IMG/VR virus record: IMGVR_UViG_3300031673_000155
Span: 1-41,673 of that record
Direction: 5' to 3' (one strand)
DNA length: 41,673 nucleotides
Source of the DNA: a virus
Both the position numbers and the translations under genes were made by a program. Each line of letters opens with the position of its first letter. Within the stretch, counting starts at the first letter, position 1. This document shows, in pieces, positions 6,833 through 13,567 of this stretch. Below the pieces are notes generated by a model. That model made no database searches. It was not told where the DNA came from and was given only the letters and a program-made list of their open reading frames with translations.

Positions 6833-6889
6833 GTAGTCCCTTCATTCCTGCCCTCTAACCGAAGCTAAAGGGCAGAGTCAAGGGATTAC
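6833..6889 (-). other. Stable intergenic RNA hairpin
   Basis: On the minus-strand RNA a 12-bp inner stem (CTGCCCTTTAGC / GTTAGAGGGCAG, with G-U pairs) is capped by a UUCG tetraloop. It continues after a small internal loop (gact/gaatg) into a 10-position outer stem with one mismatch. It covers the stop codon of the gene at 6886-7161 and ends 10 bases before the next ATG. There is no T run, so it is not a standard terminator; RNA processing, mRNA stability or translational control are possible roles. Confidence 0.7.
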
Positions 6890-7161
6890 TTCTTCCCGCT
6901 TTGGAGCTTCTCAATAGCAGTAAATAGCTCCACGAAGGCGGCAGGGTTGGTGTTGACCGGGCCGACCAATGGCTCCAGCTCATTCAGGAATACACGCTGG
7001 GGCTTCGAGGCGTCTTTGAGTTTCCCATTCGCCTTTGTTACATCCCCGTCATAGTAAAGCTGGAAGCCCAGAATTTCCTTGCCTCGGCGGGGGAGCCGGA
7101 GTTCTAACCCCTGCTCCTCTGATAGTGGCATTGCGAGATATTTGGGTTTAACTTCTATCAT
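6886..7161 (-). CDS. Hypothetical protein, 91 aa
   Basis: The start at 7161 is preceded by AAGGAGG at 5 bases. An ATG 36 bases upstream lies before that ribosome site and is not favoured. The sequence reads as two beta-rich segments (EQGLELRLPRRGKEILGFQL) and a C-terminal helix (AAFVELFTAIEKLQSGKK). No family is recognised. The stop codon is buried in the stable hairpin 6833-6889. Confidence 0.65.
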   Translation of the reverse strand: MIEVKPKYLAMPLSEEQGLELRLPRRGKEILGFQLYYDGDVTKANGKLKDASKPQRVFLNELEPLVGPVNTNPAAFVELFTAIEKLQSGKK

Positions 7162-7180
7162 ATTTCCTCCTTCTTTAGAT

Positions 7181-7729
7181 TTACGGCGCAGCTTCAAGAG
7201 CCGCTAACCTTGCGTTGATACCAGCCCACCAAGTCGAGTAAGCGGTGTTGACGGCGTAGAGTTGGTCCGTGGTTCGCTGGAACTCTCCGATAGCTACCCC
7301 GTGTGAGTCAAAGCCCTCATCATAGAAGGCATCCCAGACCGCCATAAACTCTTGCCATTCGCCCAGTGCCGCCGTATCAGTATTGTAAAACTTGGTCATC
7401 CAAGCATCAATCGCCAGAATATCAGCTTGAATGATAGCAATGGCGGCATCGGTGTTCTCGGTATAGGTGGCATAGGCTATTAGGTGAGCACCGAGTTGGT
7501 TTGCTAGAATTACAAGTCCTTCTGCGTTGGCGGCAACACCCTCAGCGTTGATACCCACCTGCTCCTGAAGGGCGGCAATCTCTAGGGCTTGGGCTTCATT
7601 CGTATTGTCTATGGCATTCATCGGAAACCCTACCCCACAAGCCGCCAGAGCCACGAGCAAGAAACCTACTATCCCTGCCTTCCCGTGTTCCTTAATCCAG
7701 TCTATGAAACTATTATTACTTCCGAACAT
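7181..7729 (-). CDS. Probable membrane-anchored or lipoprotein, 182 aa
   Basis: The start at 7729 follows AAGGAGG. A hydrophobic segment (AGIVGFLLVALAAC, residues 18-31) ends in LAAC, an acceptable lipobox with Cys at residue 31. The protein could therefore be a lipoprotein or have a single N-terminal anchor. The next 70 residues show heptad-like Ala/Leu repeats (ALEIAALQEQ..., AEGVAANAEGLVILANQLG), suggesting a coiled coil. The C-terminal part is Trp/Tyr rich. Early expression of a surface-exposed coiled-coil protein could indicate superinfection exclusion, but that is inference. Confidence 0.65.
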   Translation of the reverse strand: MFGSNNSFIDWIKEHGKAGIVGFLLVALAACGVGFPMNAIDNTNEAQALEIAALQEQVGINAEGVAANAEGLVILANQLGAHLIAYATYTENTDAAIAIIQADILAIDAWMTKFYNTDTAALGEWQEFMAVWDAFYDEGFDSHGVAIGEFQRTTDQLYAVNTAYSTWWAGINARLAALEAAP

Positions 7730-7739
7730 ATATCCTCCT

Positions 7740-7967
7740 TTAAGGATGCAACTCTGGCGGGCGACACTGGGGGCCACCTGCCGTTGCTTCACTTTCTGTA
7801 GAGAGACGTTGTTCGTCAAACCACTGGGCTTCTATAGGAGAGCCATCTTTAAGTTCTTCGGGTTGTATATGATAGCTTATGCAGCCATTAAGATATTCCG
7901 CCCTCGCAATCACAACCCCTTCAAAGCCTGTAATTTCGTCCCTCGCAAAATCGCCTAGTTTTATCAC
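7740..7967 (-). CDS. Conserved small phage protein (KOW-like), 75 aa
   Basis: The sequence pattern GDFARDEITGFEGVVIAR, then EYLNGC, then SPIEAQWFDEQRL is one I recognise from many phages and prophages: a short SH3-like or KOW-like beta barrel of about 70 aa with unknown function. Start is GTG at 7967, with GAGGAGG upstream. The 50 bases upstream hold two further AGGAG-like sequences but no usable frame. Confidence 0.75.
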   Translation of the reverse strand: MIKLGDFARDEITGFEGVVIARAEYLNGCISYHIQPEELKDGSPIEAQWFDEQRLSTESEATAGGPQCRPPELHP

Positions 7968-8018
7968 ATTCTCCCTCCTCTTTTAGATTAGCTCCTTTAT
8001 GACTTATATCTTCACCTC

Positions 8019-8762
8019 CTAAAAATATGGCTCTACTTCTGCTAATACCTTGTCGGGCTCGGTGTCTATCCGGTCAGACTCTATCCTGCATACATTGGTG
8101 AGCCAGGTTCTAGCAGTCTTTGGGGTCTTAAATTTTTTGGCGGCACATACAGCCTCTATTAGTTTGGCCGTGCCCGTTACATCGGATTGTTCCTTTACTT
8201 CGGCCTGTCGTGGCTGTGGTGTGGTCTGGGGGGCTTTGGGGGCTTCACCACGTGAAGGTATATGGTCGTTACACCAGTCTAAGGCACGTTCCCAAGCTGC
8301 CTCTAGTCCTATGGGCATCATAGGCAATCCAGCAATCCGTAACTGAGTGTAAGCAGTCATTACCAAGTCCGAGGCTTTTTGGGCTTCTATACTGGCTCTG
8401 GTATCGGGGTCGGACTTGTAATCCTTGCCGCCATATCCGCTCGACTGCCGGACATTGACCGGCTGGCCGTCAACATATATCTGGGTCACTTTGCGGTTGG
8501 TGTAGGTGAATGGGCCGTCCTGCCCCTCGACTGTCTTGGTGGTGATATTGATGTCGCAGTCGATTGAAGTGCTGGTCTGGATAGGCTCAAAGAGTTTAGA
8601 GCTGAAAGCCTTATAACTCAGTTCCTTATCTCCGTCCTCCCCCTTCGCCTTGAACTCCAGCATCATAAAGGGCTTGTCCTTGCCGATGTCTTTAGGCTCT
8701 AATACCTCCGTGATTTCTAGTGTTAGCCGTTTGTTAGTTCCCTTGTCTTTTTCAGTTGTCAT
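8019..8762 (-). CDS. OB-fold-like protein, possible ssDNA-binding protein, 247 aa
   Basis: The first 110 residues are beta rich (RLTLEITEVLEPKDIG, FMMLEFKAKGE, RKVTQIYVDGQPV) in the manner of OB-fold ssDNA-binding proteins. They are followed by a helix (SIEAQKASDLVMTAYTQL), a Pro/Gln-rich linker (about residues 175-195) and a C-terminal helical unit with basic residues (AAKKFKTPKTARTWLTNV). It lies in the replication/recombination block and starts by sharing its first base with the stop of the upstream gene. SSB-like function is likely from fold pattern and position, but no diagnostic motif confirms it. Confidence 0.6.
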   Translation of the reverse strand: MTTEKDKGTNKRLTLEITEVLEPKDIGKDKPFMMLEFKAKGEDGDKELSYKAFSSKLFEPIQTSTSIDCDINITTKTVEGQDGPFTYTNRKVTQIYVDGQPVNVRQSSGYGGKDYKSDPDTRASIEAQKASDLVMTAYTQLRIAGLPMMPIGLEAAWERALDWCNDHIPSRGEAPKAPQTTPQPRQAEVKEQSDVTGTAKLIEAVCAAKKFKTPKTARTWLTNVCRIESDRIDTEPDKVLAEVEPYF

Positions 8763-9076
8763 TATTCTGTCTCCTTCCTGGCTTCTTCTTTAGGCGGGAT
8801 TTCCACAATATCAAAGGGTATTCCATCAATGATTTCGGTTCTACGCTTTGCCCCCTCAAAACTGGCACAAATATCTTGAAGGGTAACGCCAGGGTCATCT
8901 TTAAGCAATTCCTCGGCTTGTTCCCAAGAGTCTGCTTTGATAGCCCGATAAACAGGAATGCATTTGGGGCAGAGGTTTCCATGACTCAAACTGCCATCCC
9001 ACTCTTTCCAATAATAGTCCTCCATCCATTCATCGCCCTCAGCTTTATGCCCACAGGTCATATATATTTCGCCCAT
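8762..9076 (-). CDS. Zinc-binding-like protein, 104 aa
   Basis: MTCGHKAEG near the N-terminus and NLCPKCIPVYRAI at residues 34-46 provide Cys and His ligands for one zinc site. The rest is an acidic helix (EQAEELLKDDPGVTLQDIC). Stop and start touch those of both neighbours, showing tight coupling. No family is recognised. Confidence 0.65.
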   Translation of the reverse strand: MGEIYMTCGHKAEGDEWMEDYYWKEWDGSLSHGNLCPKCIPVYRAIKADSWEQAEELLKDDPGVTLQDICASFEGAKRRTEIIDGIPFDIVEIPPKEEARKETE

Positions 9077-9270
9077 CAGTTATCACTTCTCCTTTCTGCC
9101 CGGTCTGCCTTTTCTTTAAGGGGTGCGAGCCCGTCCATAAGAATCCCCGCTAAGGTTTCGTTTCCGTTGGCATTGGTGGTTAAAGTGTCCGAATGCTGCC
9201 AGGGCTCATAGAAGCCCGCCGTTACCTTATCCCCGTTGTCCTTAATGACTGTGATTTCTATTCCTTTCAT
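9076..9270 (-). CDS. Hypothetical protein, 64 aa
   Basis: The start at 9270 (MKGIEITVIKDNGD) is supported by GGGGGAGG with 5-6 bases of spacing; the frame is open 102 bases further upstream without a comparable site. Beta strands (GIEITVIKDN, KVTAGFYE) precede an acidic/basic helix at the C-terminus. No family is recognised. Confidence 0.6.
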   Translation of the reverse strand: MKGIEITVIKDNGDKVTAGFYEPWQHSDTLTTNANGNETLAGILMDGLAPLKEKADRAERRSDN

Positions 9271-9271
9271 A

Positions 9272-9499
9272 TCAACCTCCCCCTTTCCGATGATGATTAC
9301 GGTTAAGCTCGAAGTGCAGCAGGCCGACCAGGTAAGGGGCAGGGTCATCATTCCCCGCGCGGCGTTTGGCAATCGCTAGGTCATCGCGGCTCAATTCGAT
9401 AGTCACCTTGAAATCTTCTACCGGGTGGATAGTGCTTAACCCGAACCGCCTACCGAAACGCTGGGTCTTATGTCCTCTGATACTGGTTATATTGTCCAT
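9272..9499 (-). CDS. Small basic protein, 75 aa
   Basis: A basic N-terminus (RGHKTQRFGRRFG) is followed by VEDFKVTIELSRDDLAIAKR and a helix. The VTIELSRDDLA element looks like a ribbon-helix-helix strand and first helix, so DNA binding is possible though not shown. The gene is in the tightly spaced early operon, one base from the next. Confidence 0.6.
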   Translation of the reverse strand: MDNITSIRGHKTQRFGRRFGLSTIHPVEDFKVTIELSRDDLAIAKRRAGNDDPAPYLVGLLHFELNRNHHRKGGG

Positions 9500-9515
9500 T
9501 ATTTCTGCTCCTTAT

Positions 9516-9962
9516 CTAGCCTTGACTACCAAGGTCGGCTCCTCCCATATGTTTTTTCATGTGTTCAGATTGTGAGAGAATTTCTAAATTGCTTAAATGG
9601 TTATCTCTTCTGTCCCCATTTTTGTGATGTACTACTTCCGATACATTCAAGCAGCGACCCAAGTGCCTTGCCATTACTAGGCGATGTTCCAGTACACGAC
9701 CCCTTGGATTTGCCATCGGATAGAAGAAATCAGTAGAGTCAAGACATACGCTCAAATAGCCATCCGGTCTCTCGCTTTTGCCATTCTTCCAGCGACCATT
9801 GCGAGTACCCTTATGGGCGCATTTCAAACAAAGAGGGTTACCTTTATAAATATCCACCCAGCGTTCTTTACCGCAATCCTCACAAGCTAACCAGACAAAT
9901 ATATGTGAAGCCGGATTTTTCCCGATTTCCCTTCCCCTTCTTTTCATACCTATTTCAGGCAT
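9516..9962 (-). CDS. HNH endonuclease, 148 aa
   Basis: Residues 87-135 contain the phage HNH module: EHRLVMARHLGRCLNVSEVV, then HHKNGDRRDNHLSNLEILS (His-His, Asn, and the downstream His of SEHMKKH). The N-terminal 45 residues have CEDCG and CLKCAHKG, a zinc finger often found in free-standing phage homing endonucleases. It could be an intron-free homing enzyme moving with this region. ATG overlaps the neighbouring stop at 9962. No intron or split gene is visible next to it. Confidence 0.88.
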   Translation of the reverse strand: MPEIGMKRRGREIGKNPASHIFVWLACEDCGKERWVDIYKGNPLCLKCAHKGTRNGRWKNGKSERPDGYLSVCLDSTDFFYPMANPRGRVLEHRLVMARHLGRCLNVSEVVHHKNGDRRDNHLSNLEILSQSEHMKKHMGGADLGSQG

Positions 9963-10600
9963 TATTTTGTAGTCACCCTCAAAGTATCTTCTGTATATAT
10001 CTTCACGCCAGGGATTAAAGGAATCCCTGCTTTCACCACTTTGTTGAGTAAGCTAGTATTCGCAATCTTGTATTGGTCAGGAAGAAGAGCGAAATCTACA
10101 ACTTCATATTTCCTAATTTTCATAATGCCAGTACTCCCCATATCGGTAGATACCCTTTTAGGAACTTCGGGGGCGACCTCTACCAGATTCACCGATTCGC
10201 TTATCTCCCCATTATTAAGAGCCGCTTCCTTTTGGGCGGCTTCCATGCGGAGAGCGTTTATCTTCTCTTGCTCTTGCCGCCTCACTTCCTCTTTGTGCTG
10301 GAACTCAAGGATTTTAACCCGGGTGATATTGTCGGCAGAGAGAATGGGGAGAGTTATGGACTCGAAGGCGGCGTTGATTTCCTTAATCTCTTTCTGCAAT
10401 GGGGTCAATATCTCTTTGCGCCGTTCCTCGAAAGCCTTTTTCAACCGGGATATGATAGTCAGGTCATTGGTCGCCGGGGCCAGGTCGTCCTTGCTACTGA
10501 TAATTCGTTTCTTGGCATAGTCCTCTAACTTGATAGCTTCGCCGTGTAGCTTCTGGATTTCGGGGTCGGCTAGAATTGTTAGGGCAGTTTGGTCTTCCAT
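9962..10600 (-). CDS. Coiled-coil phage protein, 212 aa
   Basis: Residues 25-125 form a long charged helix (for example SRLKKAFEERRKEILTPLQ and LEFQHKEEVRRQEQEKINAL). The C-terminus ends in KAGIPLIPGVKIYTEDTLRV, an ending I know from proteins in phage recombination/ssDNA-binding clusters. No catalytic motif is seen. Its place beside the ssDNA-binding candidate suggests an accessory recombination or replication role. Confidence 0.65.
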   Translation of the reverse strand: MEDQTALTILADPEIQKLHGEAIKLEDYAKKRIISSKDDLAPATNDLTIISRLKKAFEERRKEILTPLQKEIKEINAAFESITLPILSADNITRVKILEFQHKEEVRRQEQEKINALRMEAAQKEAALNNGEISESVNLVEVAPEVPKRVSTDMGSTGIMKIRKYEVVDFALLPDQYKIANTSLLNKVVKAGIPLIPGVKIYTEDTLRVTTK

Positions 10601-10611
10601 TTCTTGCTCCT

Positions 10612-10851
10612 TTACGCCGGCACTAGCTCGGCTGCTTGATTAGTCGCAGATATTGTTTCGGCTTCTACGGGCAGGCATATCACTTCTATCCAGGGGAAAC
10701 GCAGCCCACAATTATGAGACTGGTTATCGCAAAAATCTGGCACATCTCCCTTGCCACCGACATATACCCAAGTGAAAATCGGGTCGTGTGGTTTTTTGTG
10801 TTCACACTTCTTATCGGGGCAGTCTTTGTATTCAGAGCATTGGACTGTCAT
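10612..10851 (-). CDS. Cys-rich small protein, 79 aa
   Basis: Six Cys occur (CSEYKDC, KKCEHKK, DFCDNQSHNCG and one later), the first five suited to zinc coordination. The start overlaps the stop of the 51-aa gene upstream (ATGA). No family is recognised; such Cys-rich proteins are numerous in this early operon. Confidence 0.6.
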   Translation of the reverse strand: MTVQCSEYKDCPDKKCEHKKPHDPIFTWVYVGGKGDVPDFCDNQSHNCGLRFPWIEVICLPVEAETISATNQAAELVPA

Positions 10852-11003
10852 TGGGTTGCTCCTTTATAGCCGAGCCTTTTAGCCCAGCCCTTTACCTTAT
10901 TCCAGTTCATATCAACCGCCCAGAGATACCACGGCTTTGCTCCTGCTCGCCGAAACCGCTCATTAAGGAAATCTATCAAGTCCATAGTTTCTGTGTAGTT
11001 CAT
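10848..11003 (-). CDS. Small Trp-rich protein, 51 aa
   Basis: This short frame starts at the ATG at 11003 with GAGGAATTGAG upstream and ends in a 4-base overlap with the next gene. The protein (MDLIDFLNERFRRAGAKPWY, then LWAVDMNWNKVKGWAKRLGY) is a compact basic, aromatic helical protein. Coding is supported by ribosome site and coupling; function is unknown. Confidence 0.6.
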   Translation of the reverse strand: MNYTETMDLIDFLNERFRRAGAKPWYLWAVDMNWNKVKGWAKRLGYKGATQ

Positions 11004-11034
11004 CTCAATTCCTCACTTCTGGATACTTCTCCTG

Positions 11035-11259
11035 CTACGGGTTTCCATAAGCGCATTGACCACACTTCATTCCGTTCTTTACCCTGTCGTCATCGGGTCT
11101 ATACTCTCCACATTCAGGGCAGATAAGGTAATCGGCGGGGGGAGCGTCTGTCTTGTGAAGCCCCGAGTCTAGCGTATGGAGGGCATCGTGTAGCCCAGCC
11201 TTCTTTAATTCTGCCGCAATTCCTTTTTGGTCGTCATCCGAAATAAGCCACCACTTCAT
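11035..11259 (-). CDS. Zinc-ribbon protein, 74 aa
   Basis: The N-terminal half is a helical domain (MKWWLISDDDQKGIAAELKK). The C-terminal half carries LICPECGEYRPDDDRVKNG and KCGQCAYG, a CxxC...CxxC zinc ribbon. No family name can be assigned. Confidence 0.65.
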   Translation of the reverse strand: MKWWLISDDDQKGIAAELKKAGLHDALHTLDSGLHKTDAPPADYLICPECGEYRPDDDRVKNGMKCGQCAYGNP

Positions 11260-11268
11260 AATGTTCTC

Positions 11269-11496
11269 CTAATTTATAATCTCTGGATACTTCTCATACA
11301 GACTATAGAGGGGGTAGGGCTTTGCATACGGGCTGATAGACTCGACTTGCATGAACGATTTTAACGGCACGAACTCCGAGCTGCGTGTATTTTTAAGGCA
11401 TATCGCGCCCCACTCATGAGCTATGCGTTCACGGGTATAGATGATATAAGCCTCCGAGGAGCTATCTATATACTTATTAAGGTTTAGTGCGTTCAT
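11269..11496 (-). CDS. Hypothetical protein, 75 aa
   Basis: This Tyr/Ser-rich protein of mixed character has no recognisable motif. Its start overlaps the stop of the HNH-like gene upstream by 4 bases, which is the main support for translation. Confidence 0.55.
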   Translation of the reverse strand: MNALNLNKYIDSSSEAYIIYTRERIAHEWGAICLKNTRSSEFVPLKSFMQVESISPYAKPYPLYSLYEKYPEIIN

Positions 11497-11843
11497 TCTC
11501 GACTCCTTAACCAGGCTTCTCTATTAGGGTATTCATTGACATCGATATTGTTGTCATCGATCTCACCGTGACAGGGCGCACGGTGGACCGGATAGCAGAC
11601 TTCTTTTGTGTGGACGTTATAGCGCCGTTTGATGGTATGATGGCCATCAAGGTAGTCAAAGCGAGTGTTATCATTCCGTTGCCCGGGCTGGCCACACCAC
11701 AAGCACATAAAACCGACCTCATAACAGCGTTCAGCCGTGACTCCGTTCCAATGAGCATCTTTGGCCCGTTGTTTGTCGCTCTTGGGGTTGAGCCTCTTTT
11801 GGCGCGTCAATCCTTTGGTGCGTTTAAGCTCAGTCTGTTTCAA
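11493..11843 (-). CDS. HNH/NinG-like protein, 116 aa
   Basis: A very basic N-terminus (RTKGLTRQKRLNPKSDKQR) precedes CLWCGQPG (zinc knuckle) and DGHHTIKRRYNVHTKEVCYP, then CHGEID. The His-His plus CxxC arrangement matches the zinc-dependent HNH or NinG-like family in phage recombination modules. Typical members are 100-200 aa. It is more likely a nuclease or DNA junction protein than a homing enzyme, since no flanking split gene is seen. Confidence 0.7.
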   Translation of the reverse strand: MKQTELKRTKGLTRQKRLNPKSDKQRAKDAHWNGVTAERCYEVGFMCLWCGQPGQRNDNTRFDYLDGHHTIKRRYNVHTKEVCYPVHRAPCHGEIDDNNIDVNEYPNREAWLRSRE

Positions 11844-12079
11844 ATCAACCTCTTTTGCGCTACTACTGCATTGATAAACCCTGGGAAGATTTTATTGACC
11901 GGCACTTCACAGCGTTCATCTACCCACCACCGCTTTTTCTCAGCATCCCACTCTCTTAAAGAAAACGGGATTAACTCTTTTAATCGCTGGATAATGTCGG
12001 CATCATAAGCAAACTCAAGGAAGTAACCTGACTCCCCTTTTGAGTTCCCACCCTTATACCAGGCTTGCAGAGCTGCCAT
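11840..12079 (-). CDS. Small protein resembling a helicase N-terminal extension, 79 aa
   Basis: The ATG at 12079 shares its first base with the stop of the HTH gene (TAATG). The sequence FLEFAYDADIIQRLKELIPF, then SLREWDAEKKRWWVDE resembles the short domain found before SNF2/HARP-type phage helicases (strand, helix, 'R-x-W-D...K-x-W' turn). Here it stands alone and no helicase follows. It may be a remnant or an independent DNA-binding unit. Confidence 0.6.
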   Translation of the reverse strand: MAALQAWYKGGNSKGESGYFLEFAYDADIIQRLKELIPFSLREWDAEKKRWWVDERCEVPVNKIFPGFINAVVAQKRLI

Positions 12080-12294
12080 TATTCGCCTCCATAATAGACC
12101 TGCTGTAGTACGATAAAGAGCTTCGGGGTTCTCGACCGGATGGCATTCCAAGTTGGATTCCCGGGCTTCTGGTCCCCGCTTTTTATCCGGCATACGATAG
12201 ACGGGAACACCCCCCATAATCGAGCTAGGTCAGCATCGGTTAAGGGTGGATTACTCGCCTTCTGATATTTTGTTATTGCTTCTCCGGCGGTCAT
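12079..12294 (-). CDS. Helix-turn-helix protein (Cro/XRE-like), 71 aa
   Basis: Residues 17-45 (PPLTDADLARLWGVFPSIVC, then RIKSGDQKPG) have the length and pattern of an XRE-family helix-turn-helix. As the second gene after the leftward promoter, it is well placed to bind the operator-like palindrome at 12852-12882 as a Cro-type regulator. The ATG overlaps the stop of the first gene in the operon. No second, divergent repressor gene is visible. Confidence 0.7.
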   Translation of the reverse strand: MTAGEAITKYQKASNPPLTDADLARLWGVFPSIVCRIKSGDQKPGNPTWNAIRSRTPKLFIVLQQVYYGGE

Positions 12295-12701
12295 ATATTT
12301 ATCCTCAAATCATAGGACTCACAATCCCCTTCAACTCCCCACGCCAGTTGACTCAAATAGTATCTATGGGATGCTTCTTCAATGCGTTTCTTTTGCCGTT
12401 CAATTCTGGCTTTTATCTTGGCCTCTGCTCTAAGAAGGAGAGACATTCCTTTACACTCAAGCTCAAGCTGCACATCAGGAGCCATAAGATTCTCGGCAAT
12501 GGAGCAACGTTGTCTTTCCACAAACTTGAAATCAAACCTCTTAAGGTTCCTCGCCACCCACCTCCCCCACGCAATATCACATTTGACCCCGTAGTGCTCC
12601 ATCGTCGTAGTGGCATGAACATTACCTCCAAACTTTTCGTTGATTTCCTTGAGCATTGGTAGCTCTTGTCCCTCGAATTTCTTATCTAATGATTGTGGCA
12701 T
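12291..12701 (-). CDS. First gene of the early operon, 136 aa
   Basis: The ribosome site AGGAGGTGAGAA before the ATG is the strongest in the early region. The protein is helical and basic (LLRAEAKIKARIERQKKRIE near the C-terminus), preceded by a central RWVARNLKRFDFKFVERQR segment. No family is recognised. It is the first gene read after the leftward promoter and leader terminator, so it is expressed earliest and may itself be regulatory. Confidence 0.7.
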   Translation of the reverse strand: MPQSLDKKFEGQELPMLKEINEKFGGNVHATTTMEHYGVKCDIAWGRWVARNLKRFDFKFVERQRCSIAENLMAPDVQLELECKGMSLLLRAEAKIKARIERQKKRIEEASHRYYLSQLAWGVEGDCESYDLRINI

Positions 12702-12788
12702 TTCTCACCTCCTGCCCCACTATATTCCGTCCAAAAGGGGACTTATATAGTTCCTTTAAGTAAATAGGGGGAGTTATGTTAAGCAAAG

Positions 12789-12815
12789 AAAAACCCCGCA
12801 TTATGTTATGCGAGG
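12789..12815 (-). terminator. Leader terminator between early promoter and first early gene
   Basis: Read leftward, CCTCGCAT and ATGCGGGG form an 8-bp stem (one T-G) around a 6-base loop and are followed by TTTTTC. It lies about 65 bases after the predicted start point and 88 bases before the first gene, where it would act as an attenuator or antitermination target. Confidence 0.8.
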
Positions 12816-12851
12816 TCAAAGTTTCGTGCCTATATTCTGTTTCAGAGGTTT

Positions 12852-12882
12852 TTATATGATATGTCAAGTGCATATCTTATAT
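12852..12882. promoter_or_regulatory. Operator-like inverted repeat
   Basis: GATATG and CATATC (12858-12863 and 12871-12876) are a perfect inverted pair around a 7-base centre. The symmetry extends imperfectly to 10 of 12 positions per arm. It overlaps the -10 and start site of the leftward promoter, a normal place for a repressor operator. A TTGACA hexamer also occurs inside it but has no good -10 partner. Confidence 0.6.
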
Positions 12883-12909
12883 AATACCGCCTATGTTGAG
12901 CTTCGTCAA
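12881..12909 (-). promoter_or_regulatory. Sigma-70 promoter of the leftward early operon
   Basis: On the minus strand TTGACG (12909-12904), a 17-base spacer and TATTAT (12886-12881) form a near-consensus promoter with a predicted start near 12874. It faces away from the rightward promoter at 12960-12987, defining the control region. Confidence 0.8.
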
Positions 12910-12959
12910 TACCCTTTCAGGCGTGGGGTAAAAGTTTCGCAGGGAAACTCATTGGAAAC

Positions 12960-12987
12960 TTGACTGTTGCTAAGAAAATGCTACAAT
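12960..12987 (+). promoter_or_regulatory. Sigma-70 promoter of the rightward lipoprotein gene
   Basis: TTGACT (12960-12965), a 16-base spacer and TACAAT (12982-12987) precede the lipoprotein gene at 13008. Two direct GGAAACT repeats lie just upstream (about 12945-12960) and could be an activator or repressor site. Confidence 0.75.
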
Positions 12988-13007
12988 GCCGATGAAGGGG
13001 GTGCAAA

Positions 13008-13445
13008 ATGAAAAAGCTATTATTGATTCTAGTGTTGCTCATAACCTTGACATTATCGTTATCCTGCAATAGTACTCCTGACCCTGCCGGGGATTCCGTT
13101 GAGTTACAACGAGTTGTGCAGGAAGGAATGACGCTTAACGAAGTCTATGCTTTGATGACACCTGAATTCAAAAGCAGAGCAACAATAATCTATCCTGCCC
13201 TGAATATTACCCAGCTTCCCGATGGGAGATGGGAATTCACACCTAAAGAGGGTAGCTATCCGGGCGACAAGGATGCTCCCTATCAAGTACTGATAATATA
13301 TTCTCTAATATATTCTCAATCTATAGCTGAAGGCTGCTATATGTTATTCTTCAAAAATGAGAGCCTCATAGAGGATGCCTGGTTTGAATATGAAGCTACT
13401 ATAGATATCGAGAAATTGTTGTGGACCACAGAAATCACAGATTAG
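13008..13445 (+). CDS. Secreted lipoprotein (candidate moron / superinfection exclusion), 145 aa
   Basis: This is one of only three rightward genes. A classical lipoprotein signal (MKKLLLILVLLITLTLSLSC) has its lipobox LSLSC at residues 16-20, so Cys20 should carry the lipid. The mature part (EGMTLNEVYALMTPEF..., YQVLIIYSLIYSQ) has the look of a small SmpA/BamE-type alpha-beta domain, a weak resemblance. It has its own promoter, a good ribosome site (AAGGGGG) and converges on the late operon. Host-membrane proteins expressed independently are typical of lysogenic conversion or exclusion of other phages, an inference here. Confidence 0.85.
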   Translation: MKKLLLILVLLITLTLSLSCNSTPDPAGDSVELQRVVQEGMTLNEVYALMTPEFKSRATIIYPALNITQLPDGRWEFTPKEGSYPGDKDAPYQVLIIYSLIYSQSIAEGCYMLFFKNESLIEDAWFEYEATIDIEKLLWTTEITD

Positions 13446-13467
13446 TTAGATAGAATTCAAGGGGAAT

Positions 13468-13503
13468 AAAAAAACTGCCCCCTCTCCCCGAAGGGAAAGG
13501 GGG
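13468..13503 (-). terminator. Terminator at the end of the late operon
   Basis: On the minus strand CCCCCTTTCCC, a TTCG loop and GGGAGAGGGGG (one internal mismatch) form a stem followed by CAG and seven T. It ends the leftward late transcript before it runs into the rightward lipoprotein gene; in the other direction the T run is poor. Confidence 0.85.
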
Positions 13504-13567
13504 TTATCTAAAAAGTGGGATTGTCCCACCTATTATTCGCTTTCAGATTATTATGTCATGTCGCCCA

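Noticed and set aside
9516-9962. Group I intron carrying the HNH endonuclease
   Set aside because: The flanking genes are intact separate frames and no split gene or conserved intron core was seen, so the HNH gene is treated as free-standing.
10041-10520. 159-aa plus-strand frame opposite the coiled-coil gene
   Set aside because: It is low-complexity Ser/Leu/Arg antisense of a charged helix, without a ribosome site or known motif.
12862-12867. Second leftward promoter starting at TTGACA
   Set aside because: There is no acceptable -10 hexamer at 16-18 bases; the hexamer is better explained as the centre of the operator-like palindrome.
12682-12873. 63-aa minus-strand frame beginning at the predicted early transcription start
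   Set aside because: It would be leaderless, runs through the terminator and lacks coding character. It is kept as leader region only, although a leaderless leader peptide cannot be fully excluded.
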